A stretch of 64,000 nucleotides of DNA from Trebonia sp963795335 (GTDB lineage Bacteria > Actinomycetota > Actinomycetes > Streptosporangiales > Streptosporangiaceae), in assembly GCA_963795335.1 (NCBI GenBank), contig CAWCHI010000005.1, positions 1-64,000 of the forward strand, read 5' to 3'. The first letter of the stretch is position 1. Every line of letters starts with the position of its first letter. The notes below the pieces were generated by a model, which searched no databases, was not told the DNA's origin, and saw only the letters and a list, made by a program, of their open reading frames with translations. Positions 26,999-35,523 of this stretch are shown in pieces. A program made the position numbers and the translations under genes.

Positions 26999-28926
26999 AT
27001 GGAGCTGGCCGCGAGTGCGCTTGAGGCCTACCTGGCGGCGGTGGACCCGCGGGAAGGGCCGGCTGAGACCGCGAGCCTCCGGCCCCTGCTGGCGCCGCAG
27101 TCGGTCGCGGTGATCAGTGACCGCCAGCAGCCAGGCGGGGCCGGCCGGGCAGTCCTCGACAACATCCGCACCGGCGGCTACCCGGGCCGGCTGTACGCGG
27201 TCCACCCGCACGCGCGCCAGCTGGGCGGCATTCACTGCGTGCCATCGGTCGGCGACCTGCCCGAGGCACCGGACCTCGCGGTCATCGCGGTGCCCGCCGC
27301 CTCGGTCGCCCCGGTCGCCGAGGCCTGTGGCGACCGCGGCGTGCGGGCCCTGGTGGTGCTCACCTCCGGGCTGGACACCGGCGCCTGCGCTGACCTGCTG
27401 GCCATCTGCCGTCGCCACGGCATGCGGCTGGCCGGGCCGGGCTCCCTCGGCATCGCGGTGCCGGCCGCAAGCCTGGACGCCACGCTCGCCGCCAGTCACC
27501 CCAGCCCCGGTACGGCCGGGCTGGTGGCGCAGTCCGGCGGCCTCGGCCTGGCCCTGGCCGGGGCGCTGTCCCGGCTCGGCATCGGCATCTCCTCGTTCGC
27601 GGCGGTCGGCCGTAAACTCGACGTGTCAGTCAACGACCTGCTGCTGTGGTGGGAGCAAGACGACGTCACCCGGCTCGCCATCCTGTACACCGAGTCGTTC
27701 GGCAACCCGCGTAAGTTCGCGCGCACCGCACGCCGGGTCGCCGCGCGGATGCCGGTCCTGACCGCGTACCCCCCAGGGGGCACCACGGGGACACCGGCGG
27801 CCGGCCGCCGGGCGCTGTTCGCGCAGGCGGGCATCATCGCCACCGCCGGGCTGGCGGAGCTGACCGAGGCCGCCGCCCTGCTCGCGGCGCAGCCGCTGCC
27901 CGGCGGGCGCCGCGTCGCGGTGGTCGCCAACAACAGCGGCGCTGCGGCGCTGACCGCGGGCGCCTGCACGGACGCCGGCCTGACCGTCCACCAGCCGCGC
28001 GGGAGCGCCCGCCGCCGGCTGCGGGCGCTGGTGCCCGCGGGCGGGTCCGTCACCGGGCCAGTCAACCTGACCGAGACGGTAGACACGGACACGTTCCGCC
28101 GCTGCCTGGAGCTGCTGGCGGCCGACCCCGAGGTGGACGCCGTCATCGCGGTGGCCGTGCCCACCGCCGTCACGCGCGACCTGACCGCGGCCGTCAAGCA
28201 GGTGCAGGTCCTGGTGCCGCTGGCCGCGGTCGTGCTCGGGCAGCCGGAATCGGTCGCCATGCTGGAGGGGCCGGCGGCGGCCGCGTCCCGTCCTATGACT
28301 CCCCCGAGGCCGCCGCCCGGGCGCTGGCGCGGGCGGCGGACTACGCCGGGTGGCGCGCCGCCCCTACAGGCGAGATCCCTGCCCTGACGGGCATCGGGGC
28401 CGAGGCCGCCCGTCACCTGGTCCGCCAGTTCCTCACCCGGGTGCCCGCCGGCGGCTGGCTTGCCCCCGAGGAGACCGCCGCCCTGCTCGCCTGCTACGGG
28501 ATCACGGCGCCGGCGGCCGCCGGCCAGGGGCAGGACCAGGAAACGGCCGCGCGGCCCCCGGCCGCGGGCGTCTGCGCCCGGGTCACCAGCGACCCGCTGT
28601 TCGGCCAGCTGATCGAGGTCGGGCTGAGCGGTGCCGCGGGAGACGCGGCGCGGCTGGTCCCGCTCACCACGACCGACGCCGACGCGCTGGTCAGCTCGTC
28701 GGCGTCGGTGCGGCGGCTGCTCGGCAGCGGCCGCACCGACGCCGCCCTGGACGCACTGCGGGCCCTGCTGCTGCGGCTGTCACGGCTGGCCGATGACCTG
28801 CCCGAGATCGACGACCTCGTCGTCGACCCGCTTGCCGCCTGCCCGGGCGGTGTGCTCACCGGGACGGCACGCGCCCGGGTGCTGCCCCGCGTCTGGCGCG
28901 ACCCGTTCCTGCGGCGGCTGGGCTGA
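26999..28926 (+). CDS. Acetyl-CoA synthetase (ADP-forming)-like protein, degenerate and frameshifted
   Basis: About 642 aa once a one-base deletion near 28275 is bridged. N-terminal CoA-binding domain (VAVISDRQQPGGAGRAVLDN, residues about 37-56; IAVPAASVAPVAEACG), then a succinyl-CoA-ligase-like domain (LVAQSGGLGLALAGAL; FAAVGRKLDVSVNDLLLWWE). Two catalytic parts are absent. The phospho-His loop (normally SHTGALAG) is replaced by PPGGTTGTPAAGRRAL, and in the C-terminal ATP-grasp part the chain jumps from ACYGITAPAAA to VCARVTSDPLFGQLIEVGL, omitting the roughly 100-residue nucleotide-binding core. It is probably not an active ligase. The shift itself may be a sequence error; the missing parts cannot be explained by one base. 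Next to devR. Confidence 0.8.
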
Positions 28927-29062
28927 GTGCCCGCGCGGTGCTGCTCGACGTGGTCAATGGCGTGGTCCCGGCGAGGTTCGGCCCCCGGGCACCGCTGCCG
29001 CGGGGGTGGCACGGCTAACCGGGGCGCCGCGCTCCCGCGGCGTCCCGGCCAGTGGTTCCTGG

Positions 29063-29488
29063 TTACTTCTTGACCGAGGTGACCTTGACCGTCTTGGCGG
29101 TTTCGGCCTCCTCTCCTTTCATGGCGACCTTGACCGTGAGGATGCCGTCGGCGTACTCGGCGGTCACGTCATCGGAGTCGGCCCCGGGCGGGAGCGCCAC
29201 GGTGCGGCTGAACGCGCCGTAACGGAATTCCGAGCGGTGCGTGCTCTCGACGTGGCTCTCCCGGGCCGCGCGAATGGTGAGGGTGCCGGAGTCAACCGAG
29301 ACCTCGAGGTCCTTGTCGGCGTCAATGCCGGGAATCTCGGCCCGGACGACGTAACGGCCGTCTTCGAGGTAGTCCTCGAGCCTGATCGCCTGCCCCAGGA
29401 ACGGCCTGAGGTTCAGGAACGGCTCTTCGAACCAGTCCACGATGTCCGGGATCACGGTCTTCGGATCCCGGCGGAGTGTGATGCTCAT
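29063..29488 (-). CDS. Hsp20 / alpha-crystallin small heat-shock protein
   Basis: A 141-aa chaperone. The alpha-crystallin domain spans residues about 35-130: IRLEDYLEDGRYVVRAEIPGID, LEVSVDSGTLTIRAARE, SEFRYGAFSRTVALPPGAD and the closing ADGILTVKVAMK. The C-terminal I-x-I/V anchor appears as VKVTSV. ATG 29488 with GGAAAGG upstream. It lies 47 bases downstream of the CBS-BON gene on the same strand and probably shares its promoter with the DevR boxes near 30514. Mycobacterial HspX (Acr) is the classic DevR-regulon member of this family. Confidence 0.94.
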   Translation of the reverse strand: MSITLRRDPKTVIPDIVDWFEEPFLNLRPFLGQAIRLEDYLEDGRYVVRAEIPGIDADKDLEVSVDSGTLTIRAARESHVESTHRSEFRYGAFSRTVALPPGADSDDVTAEYADGILTVKVAMKGEEAETAKTVKVTSVKK

Positions 29489-29535
29489 GATTTCGCCTTT
29501 CCTCGGTCCCCAGCCGGCCTTCGTTCGCCGGCCGC

Positions 29536-30426
29536 TCAGCTGCCCGCTCGGGCGGCGGGCACTGGCTGCCCAAGCTGGTCGATGACGTCGACCACACCGT
29601 CGACGTCCCACATAAGCCGGATCGAGACCGGGATCAGGTCCCCGTGCGGTCCGCTCTCCCGGTCCAGGGTCCCGGTCAGGGTCACGATCCCGTCGCGCAC
29701 CGCCACCTCGGCCTCGCCCGGCCCGGCCAGCAGGACCTCGTCCAGCAGGGAGCGGATATCGGCGGCAATCGCCTCGTCGCGACGCAGGAAGACGGTCAGC
29801 AGGTCCCGCCGGCTGACGACCCCGAGCAAGGTGCCGTGGTCGTCGACCACTGGCAGCAGGCGGACCCGGTTACTGTTCATCGCGCGAGCCGCCGCGGGCA
29901 CGGTGGCGTGCGGGCCGATGGTAATGGCGGGGCTGGTCATCATCGTCCCGGCGGTGAGCGCGGGGTGCTCGTCGTCCGTCGCGTGGCGCCAGCGCCAGCG
30001 CCCGGATCCGTGCAGGCGGCGCCGCGTCTCGTCCTCGGCCGCGAGCAGGTCCGCCTCGGTGACCACGCCGGCGACCTTGCGGCCCATCTTGAGCACGGGA
30101 ACGCCGCTGACCCGGTGCTCGGCCAGAAGGCGGGCGATCTGCTTGTACGGCGTGGCCCGGTCCACGGTGACGACGGAGGTCGTCATCACGTCACTGACCT
30201 TGCGGGCCCAGCCGTGCTCGGGCGGCGGCTCGCCCGGCGCCCGGTCGTGCGACCGGGCGTCAGGGGCGTCCGGTCCCGGACGCGCGGCGCCCTCGTTGAG
30301 CGACTCTGCCACCGTCCCGACCGCCCGAGTCACGTCGGCGCGGGTCGCCCGGCCGTACAGGGAGTCGTAATAGGCAGCACCGAGGTGGCGCAGCATCGCG
30401 TCCAGCTGTGGGTCTGTGCGAGGCAT
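29536..30426 (-). CDS. Second CBS-pair and BON domain protein
   Basis: 296 aa. An N-terminal region of about 80 residues (DPQLDAMLRHLGAAYYDSLYG and acidic/Pro-rich linker) is followed by CBS1 (VSDVMTTSVVTVDRATPYKQIARLLAEHRVSGVPVL), CBS2 (AGTMMTSPAITIGPHATVPAAARAM, LPVVDDHGTLLGVVSRRDLL) and a BON domain (GEAEVAVRDGIVTLTG). Organisation and sequence parallel the protein at 24803-25474. First gene of an operon with Hsp20; two DevR-type boxes lie 88-122 bases before its ATG. Confidence 0.92.
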   Translation of the reverse strand: MPRTDPQLDAMLRHLGAAYYDSLYGRATRADVTRAVGTVAESLNEGAARPGPDAPDARSHDRAPGEPPPEHGWARKVSDVMTTSVVTVDRATPYKQIARLLAEHRVSGVPVLKMGRKVAGVVTEADLLAAEDETRRRLHGSGRWRWRHATDDEHPALTAGTMMTSPAITIGPHATVPAAARAMNSNRVRLLPVVDDHGTLLGVVSRRDLLTVFLRRDEAIAADIRSLLDEVLLAGPGEAEVAVRDGIVTLTGTLDRESGPHGDLIPVSIRLMWDVDGVVDVIDQLGQPVPAARAGS

Positions 30427-30513
30427 CTGCGTTCACTCCTTCCGCACGGAAGTTGTCCGGGTCGGTCCCCGTCTCCTGCTTCCAGGCTCATGCCGGGCAA
30501 GCGGCGGCGGCAG

Positions 30514-30527
30514 GGGCCGAAGGTCCC
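30514..30527. promoter_or_regulatory. DevR-type box upstream of the CBS-Hsp20 operon
   Basis: GGGCCGAAGGTCCC fits every fixed position of GGGnCnnnnGnCCC, and is nearly identical to the box at 26041 (only position 6 differs). 88 bases before the CBS-BON ATG. Confidence 0.65.
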
Positions 30528-30534
30528 GGGATGG

Positions 30535-30548
30535 AGGCTGAAGGTCTC
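30535..30548. promoter_or_regulatory. Second, weaker DevR-like box in tandem
   Basis: AGGCTGAAGGTCTC shares the GAAGGT centre and flanking G and C residues with the box 21 bases away (two helical turns). Paired boxes at this spacing are typical where DevR binds cooperatively. Confidence 0.45.
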
Positions 30549-30614
30549 GGGCCAGGCCGACGGCGCCCGCTGGTCCCTTATCGGCCCGGGGCCGCCAGAC
30601 GTCACCACCGCACC

Positions 30615-30628
30615 GGGTCTTTCGGCCC
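30615..30628. promoter_or_regulatory. DevR-type box upstream of the cNMP-binding gene
   Basis: GGGTCTTTCGGCCC fits GGGnCnnnnGnCCC at every fixed position and keeps the central TTT of the mycobacterial consensus. It ends 51 bases before the ATG at 30680, a suitable distance for activation close to the -35 region. Confidence 0.65.
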
Positions 30629-30679
30629 TGACCGGACCGCCTCGCGCGGGCTCACACTGGAAGCAGAGGAGGCGCACTT

Positions 30680-31144
30680 ATGTTGCAGGTAACCGCACCC
30701 TTGCTGGCCCGCCAGCCGTTCCTGCGCGGCCTGCGGCCGGAGCAGCTCGACACGCTCGCTGCGACCGCGTCAGAAGTGATGTTCCCGGCCGGGCACCGGA
30801 TCTTCGCCGCCGACGGCTCCCTCGGCCACTGCTGGCTGATCGAATCTGGCTACGTCCACCTCGACGTTCTGGTCCCCGGCGAGCCCCCCGTCGTCCTCGG
30901 TACCGTCGGCGCGGGCGGGGCGCTGGGCTGGTCCTGGCTCACGGCCGCGCACCGGCGGAGTTCCGGCGCGGTCTGCGTCACCGAGGTCAGAGCCATCCAG
31001 TTCAACGCGTCCGCCGTCCGCGGCCGCTGCGCGGCCGACCCGGCTCTCGCGGCCGAGCTCACCGCACGGTCCGTTCCCCGTCCTCGCCGGACGGCCGCGC
31101 GCTACCCGGGCCACGCCGGGCACGCTCTCGCCGGCGCCGGCTAG
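30680..31144 (+). CDS. Cyclic-nucleotide-binding-domain protein (Crp-like sensor domain only)
   Basis: 154 aa as read. The cNMP beta-roll is visible (LLARQPFLRGLRPEQLDTLA, MFPAGHRIFAADGSLGHCWLIESGYVHLDV, VGAGGALGWSWL), with no helix-turn-helix domain, so it is a stand-alone sensor. The C-terminus changes from AADPALAAELTARS to an Arg/Pro-rich string; in the +1 frame the expected FPVLAGRPRATR continues to a TGA at 31184, so a one-base insertion near 31065 is likely. ATG 30680 with GGAGG upstream. A DevR-type box precedes it. Confidence 0.8.
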   Translation: MLQVTAPLLARQPFLRGLRPEQLDTLAATASEVMFPAGHRIFAADGSLGHCWLIESGYVHLDVLVPGEPPVVLGTVGAGGALGWSWLTAAHRRSSGAVCVTEVRAIQFNASAVRGRCAADPALAAELTARSVPRPRRTAARYPGHAGHALAGAG

Positions 31145-31204
31145 GGCGTACGCCGCCGCAGCGTCAGGGCGGCCGCTCATCTGACCGCCGCCAGCAGGGC
31201 AGCG

Positions 31205-32068
31205 CTACTGCTGAGGCAGCCGCGGCGCCGCGTCGGCGAACAGGCCGATGATCTGGTCCGGGTCGGTGATGTCGCGGGCGTAGACGTAGGCCGCGGTGAA
31301 CCCGGCGTCGGCCATCTCGCTGGCGGTCGCGACGATGTCATCGGCGGTGCTCGACGGACCGATGGGGAACATCGTGGTCTTGTCGATGGCGTCGTAGTCG
31401 CGCCCGGCCGTGTCGCAGTGCGCCCGCAGGACGTCGAGCTTGCGTGACGCGTCGGGGCTGGCCGCGATGTTGCACGCGTCGGCGTACTGGGCGACCATCC
31501 GCAGCGTCTTCTTCTCGCCGGAACCGCCGATCATCAGGTACGGGTGCGGCCGGGTCAGGCTCTGCGGCGAGTTCAGGGTGCGGCCAAGTTGGTAGTACTT
31601 GCCCTCGAACGGTTCCTCGGAGTCAGACCACATCTGCAGGCAGATCCGGACCGCTTCCTCCAGCCGCTCGAACCGCTCGGCCACTGGCGGGAACGCGAAG
31701 CCGAGACCGCGGGATTCGTCCTCGTTCCACGCGGCGCCGATGCCGAGCCCGACCCGGCCGCCGGACAGCACGTCCAGCGTCGTCACGGCCTTGGCCAGCA
31801 GGGCCGGCTCACGGTAGATCACGCCGGTCACCACGGAGGTGAGCAGGGCCCGCTCGGTGTGGGCGGCGATGAAGCCGAGGGCAGAGTACGCCTCGAGCAT
31901 CTCGTGCTCGGCCGGGCCGACCCCGCGGATCTGCCAGAAGTGGTCCATCACGCTGATCCGCCGGACACCGGCCGCCTCCGCCTCCCGCACGTGCCGGGCC
32001 AGGGACGGGCCGAGCGTCGCGGCGCCCCCAGTCCAGGTGAAGTCGGCGATGTGCAGTCCAAGCTCCAT
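31205..32068 (-). CDS. LLM-class F420-dependent oxidoreductase
   Basis: A 287-aa TIM-barrel flavin/F420 enzyme of the luciferase-like family. Features: LGLHIADFTWTGG, ISVMDHFWQIRGVG (start of the cofactor-binding region), LLTSVVTGVIYREPALLAK, LDVLSGGRVGLGIGAAWNEDE, RPHPYLMIGGSGEKKTLRMVAQYAD (phosphate loop) and a C-terminal FADAAPRL. Pattern and length are typical of F420-dependent TIGR03560-like actinobacterial enzymes. The substrate is not predictable. ATG 32068; monocistronic, minus strand. Confidence 0.9.
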   Translation of the reverse strand: MELGLHIADFTWTGGAATLGPSLARHVREAEAAGVRRISVMDHFWQIRGVGPAEHEMLEAYSALGFIAAHTERALLTSVVTGVIYREPALLAKAVTTLDVLSGGRVGLGIGAAWNEDESRGLGFAFPPVAERFERLEEAVRICLQMWSDSEEPFEGKYYQLGRTLNSPQSLTRPHPYLMIGGSGEKKTLRMVAQYADACNIAASPDASRKLDVLRAHCDTAGRDYDAIDKTTMFPIGPSSTADDIVATASEMADAGFTAAYVYARDITDPDQIIGLFADAAPRLPQQ

Positions 32069-32166
32069 GGAAGTCCTCCCTCGTCAACGACGGACCCGCG
32101 GCGCGCCGGTACCTGAACCCTATGAGGGAACCGCCCGCGGCGGGAGGGTGTGCTGGTACCTGGCGC

Positions 32167-32730
32167 TCACGCGAGGTCCGCAGCTGGTTCGCGGCCGGAC
32201 CGGCGGGCGCGGTAGGCGGCCGCCTTCGCTTTGTCGCCGCAGGTAGTCATGCCACACCAGCGGCGCCGGCGCCCGTGCGAGCGGTCGATGAACGGACGGG
32301 TGCACAGGGGCCCCGCACACCAGCGGATCGCGTCCGCCCGGCTGTCCTCGCTCAGCCGGAGGGCTTCCCGGGCGATGACACCGAGGGCTGCTCCCGCCGA
32401 CCCGGTGCGGACCAGGCGCCAGCTCTGGTCGAGACGCATGCCGACCAGGCCCGCGGCGGCGTGCCGGTTGAGCACGCCCCGGGCCGCCGCCGTCGGCACC
32501 GGCCCGCCGGTCAGGTGGACGACGTAGGCGAAGACCGCCTCGCGCAGTTCGCGTGCGGCCCGCAGGTCGGCGCCGGCGACGGGCGGCGGCGTGTCGACGA
32601 CGCCGGCGTCGGCCAGCCAGCGGGCGAGATCAGCTGGCTCGCCCAGGCGCTCGCGGCGCGAGCTGGTGCGCTCGGCGACCGTGGCGACAAAGTCCAGGGC
32701 GACGTTCCCGGCGACGAATTCGAACCTCAC
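32167..32730 (-). CDS. ABATE-domain, CGNR zinc-finger transcriptional regulator
   Basis: 187 aa. N-terminal ABATE domain (VALDFVATVAERTSSRRERL, then LARWLADAG) and C-terminal CGNR zinc finger: WCAGPLCTRPFIDRSHGRRRRWCGMTTCGDKAKAAAYRAR in two pieces, with the four Zn Cys in C-x4-C and C-x4-C. The usual CGN is CGD here. The zinc finger is thought to bind DNA. Start GTG 32730; the frame is open far upstream but only as antisense to the MFS gene. It is divergent from the MFS transporter and could control it. Confidence 0.9.
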   Translation of the reverse strand: MRFEFVAGNVALDFVATVAERTSSRRERLGEPADLARWLADAGVVDTPPPVAGADLRAARELREAVFAYVVHLTGGPVPTAAARGVLNRHAAAGLVGMRLDQSWRLVRTGSAGAALGVIAREALRLSEDSRADAIRWCAGPLCTRPFIDRSHGRRRRWCGMTTCGDKAKAAAYRARRSGREPAADLA

Positions 32731-32850
32731 GTCACCACATTGACAGGTGACGGGGGAAGATGCAAGGGTAGCGCTGTCGTCACCGGTCAGACCGGTGATG
32801 CCTGGCCTTGGCGAAGCCGCCTGGGTCCGACGAGGCCTTGATGGGGATCG

Positions 32851-34107
32851 ATGACACGGAAAGCAGCCTGCGCCGGGGGCGGGCACCGGCTCGCCCGGGC
32901 GGTCAGTCCGACCAGCTGGTCCTACCTCGCGGTGGCGGCCCTCATCCGGGTGGTGGACGGCGGTGCCGTGGTCGCGCTGGTGACGCTGGTGGTGTCGCTG
33001 CACGGCCGGGTCAGCGATGCGGCCGGCGGACTGCTGGCCGCGCTGCTCACCGCACCCGCGCTGCTCGGCCCGCTCGCCGCCGAGCCGCTGGCGCGCGCCC
33101 GCGACCCGCGTCGCGTGCTCGCCCTCGCGTTCGCCGGCCTGGGGGCCGCGCTGGCCGGCTGCGGCTTGCTCCTGGCCTGCGGGCAACTGGCCCCGGCGGC
33201 CATCGCGGCCGCCGCCGCCGGCTGCGCGGGGCCGCTGGTCACCGGCGGGCTGAGTACCCAGTCGGTGCCGTGGCACCCGGGCCGGCTGCGAGGCGGGCCG
33301 GACGGCCAGCGCCGGGCCGAAGCCCTCGACGCCGCCACCTACGGCATCGGCAGCACCGTCGGCCCGGTACTGGTCACCGCGGCCGTGCTGAAGCTGTCCG
33401 CGCTGGCTGCGGTGCTCGCCCTCGGCGGGCTGGCGCTGGCCGCGGCGGGTGGCGCGCTGACGCTGCCGGCCGCTTGCCCCGAACGGGGGCCTGGCCGGAC
33501 CGGGCTGCCGCTGCGCCAGGTGGCCGCCGCCGTGGCGGGCGTCGCTCCGCTGCGGCGGGTACTGGCCGCGACGACCATCGCCGCCCTCGGCTCGGGCGGC
33601 CTGCTGGTCGTCGCGGTCGTCTTCGGCGCTCGCCAGTCCGGGCATCCTGGTGGCGGCTCGCTGCTCGCGGCGGCGTTCGGAGCCGGCGGTCTGGCCGCCA
33701 GCCTGGGGCTGACCCTCCGTCCGCTGCGCACCGAACCGGAGGCGACCACGACCACCTTGCTGGCGGCGACGGGGGCCGCGGTCGCGCTGTGCGCCCTGGT
33801 GCCCGGTCAGGCCGCCGCCGCCGTCGCCTTCGCGCTGGCGGGCGGCCTGTCTGCCGCCCAGTTCACCGCCAGCCTGGCCGTCAGGTCCGCCTACGCGCCG
33901 CCGGGCACCCGGACCCACGTCTATGCCACCATGGCGGGCCTGAAAATGGGCTGCGCCGCGGCCGGCGCCGCGCTGGCCAGCGCGCTGCTCGCCATCGGCC
34001 CCCGGGGCGCGCTGCTCGTCCTCGCCGGGCTGATCGCCAGCGGAGCCGCGGTCGCCGCGACGGCGCGGCGGGCCGCCGGGCGCCGGCCGGACCGGGCCGC
34101 CCGCTGA
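32851..34107 (+). CDS. MFS transporter, 12-TM, Ala/Gly/Leu-rich
   Basis: 418 aa, about 12 hydrophobic helices. N-terminal helix YLAVAALIRVVDGGAVVALVTLV, then LLTAPALLGPLAAEPLARARDPRRVLALAF (motif-A-like loop), helices through AAVALCALVPGQAAAAVAFALAG, and a basic C-terminal tail. I see no sugar- or drug-specific motif, so the substrate is unknown. ATG 32851. A divergent CGNR regulator 120 bases away is the likely local controller. Long antisense frames on the minus strand across this gene are not coding. Confidence 0.85.
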   Translation: MTRKAACAGGGHRLARAVSPTSWSYLAVAALIRVVDGGAVVALVTLVVSLHGRVSDAAGGLLAALLTAPALLGPLAAEPLARARDPRRVLALAFAGLGAALAGCGLLLACGQLAPAAIAAAAAGCAGPLVTGGLSTQSVPWHPGRLRGGPDGQRRAEALDAATYGIGSTVGPVLVTAAVLKLSALAAVLALGGLALAAAGGALTLPAACPERGPGRTGLPLRQVAAAVAGVAPLRRVLAATTIAALGSGGLLVVAVVFGARQSGHPGGGSLLAAAFGAGGLAASLGLTLRPLRTEPEATTTTLLAATGAAVALCALVPGQAAAAVAFALAGGLSAAQFTASLAVRSAYAPPGTRTHVYATMAGLKMGCAAAGAALASALLAIGPRGALLVLAGLIASGAAVAATARRAAGRRPDRAAR

Positions 34108-34203
34108 CCCGCCCGGCCGCTGGGGCCAGACGCCGTCAGCACCCGGTGTCCGGCCTCCAGGCCGGGTCCCGGCCGGTCCCCGCGACCGGGCCCTGCGCGG
34201 GCG

Positions 34204-34217
34204 GTGACGTTCGGCCC
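34204..34217. promoter_or_regulatory. DevR-type box upstream of the PII gene
   Basis: GTGACGTTCGGCCC fits the DevR pattern except for T at position 2 and keeps A4-C5, T-T-C in the centre, G10 and CCC. It lies 86 bases before the PII ATG, similar to the other boxes. Confidence 0.5.
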
Positions 34218-34302
34218 TGGTGGCCGGGTGACGGCCGGCCGAATGTGAGAGCACGGCCGGTGACCGCGGCGGGACCGGCCGTCTCGAGGAGGCAGGATTG
34301 CA

Positions 34303-34638
34303 ATGAAGCTGATCACCGCGGTCATCCGCGAAGACAAGCTCCACGAGGTGACCCAGGCCGTGGTCGAGGCCGGAGCGCGCGGGATGACCGTAACCGCGGT
34401 CCGCGGTTTCGGACAGCAGTACGGCCAGGGCGCGCACGGCTATTCCAGCGGCAGCGCCGTGCTGCTGCACAAGCTCCGCGTGGACGTCGTCGTCCAGGAC
34501 GAGCGCGCGACGGCGGTGACCGACGCCGTCGCCGCGGCCGCCAAGAGCGGGGACATCGGTGACGGGAAGATCTGGGTGGGCCCGGTTGACTCAGCGATAC
34601 GGGTCCGCACCGGCGAACGCGACCGATACGCGGTGTGA
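34303..34638 (+). CDS. PII-family signal protein with atypical T-loop
   Basis: 111 aa. The PII fold is clear: MKLITAVIREDKLHEVTQAV, GMTVTAVRGFGQQYGQG, the B-loop GDIGDGKIWVGPVDSAIRVRTGE. The T-loop differs: where GlnB/GlnK has YRGAEY with Tyr51 for uridylylation or adenylylation, this has GYSSGSAVLLHKL, so the modified Tyr is missing. There is no amtB or glnD next to it. ATG 34303 with GGAGG upstream. A DevR-type box precedes it, suggesting a nucleotide or energy sensor in dormancy rather than nitrogen control. Function inferred only. Confidence 0.88.
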   Translation: MKLITAVIREDKLHEVTQAVVEAGARGMTVTAVRGFGQQYGQGAHGYSSGSAVLLHKLRVDVVVQDERATAVTDAVAAAAKSGDIGDGKIWVGPVDSAIRVRTGERDRYAV

Positions 34639-34740
34639 CTTCCGTCCACGATCCGCACGGCCGGACGCAGGCGCGCCCGGCGCAGGTGGCGGGGTGTCCA
34701 TCCCCTCGGCTCCCGAGCGGGCCGCGCTAGGGTCGCTGTC

Positions 34741-35510
34741 GTGTCCTTCGACGTTCCGGCCGACGACTACGACCAGTTCATGGGCCGGTTCTCGGCCCCG
34801 CTGGCGGAGCGGTTCGCCGACTGGCTGCCCCTCGCGCCGGGCCAGCGGGTACTCGACGTCGGCTGCGGTCCCGGCGCGCTCACCGCCGTGCTGGCCGCGC
34901 GCACCGGGGTGGGCCGCCTCAGCGCGGTCGACCGGTCGGCGTCGTTCGCGGCCGCGGTCCGGGCGCGGGTGCCCGGGGCCGAGGTCCGCACCGGGACGGC
35001 CGAGGCGCTGCCGTACCCCGACGGCACCTTCGACGCCACGCTCGCGCAGCTGGTGGTGCACCTGATGGACGACGCCCCAGCGGGGCTCGCGGAAATGACC
35101 CGGGTCACCCGCCCGGGCGGCATGGTGGCCGCCTCGGTGTGGGACTTCGCGGGCGGGGCGGCGCCCGCCTCGGTCCTGTGGCAGGCCGCCGCCGCGACCG
35201 GCGCGCACGTCATGAACGAGGCCAGCCAGCCCGGCGCCCGCGAGGGGCACCTGGCCGAGCTGCTGCGGGGGGCCGGGCTGGTGGCGGTCGAGTCGGCCGC
35301 CCTGACCGTAAGCCTGCCGTTCGCCTCATTCGCGCAGTGGTGGGACCCGTTTACCCTCGGGGTCGGGCCGCCCGGCGCCTACGTGGCCAGCCTCGATGGC
35401 CCGCACCGGGCGGCGTTGCGGGACACGTGCGCCCGGCTGCTGCCGGCCGGGCCGTTCACGATGACGGTCCGGGCCTGGGCCGCGCGCGGCAGCGGCCCGC
35501 CGCTCAGTAA
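34741..35510 (+). CDS. SAM-dependent class I methyltransferase, probable 3' frameshift
   Basis: About 256 aa. Methyltransferase_11 features: YDQFMGRFSAPLAERFADWL, motif I VLDVGCGPGALTAVLA, motif II region SAVDRSASFAAAVRARVPG, AEALPYPDGTFDATLAQLVVHLMDD and VTRPGGMVAASVWDF. The frame stays open for a further kilobase antisense to the SDR, which is not credible; the family ends soon after the last visible motif (FTMTVRAWAARG). A TAA at 35508-35510 is one base out of frame there, so a one-base deletion near 35490 is likely. GTG 34741. Substrate unknown. Confidence 0.82.
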
Positions 35511-35523
35511 ACCGAACTCATCC

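Noticed and set aside
32731..34470. N-terminal extension of the CGNR regulator to a 767-aa protein
   Set aside because: The extension is antisense to the MFS and PII genes and is low-complexity; the family N-terminus starts at GTG 32730.
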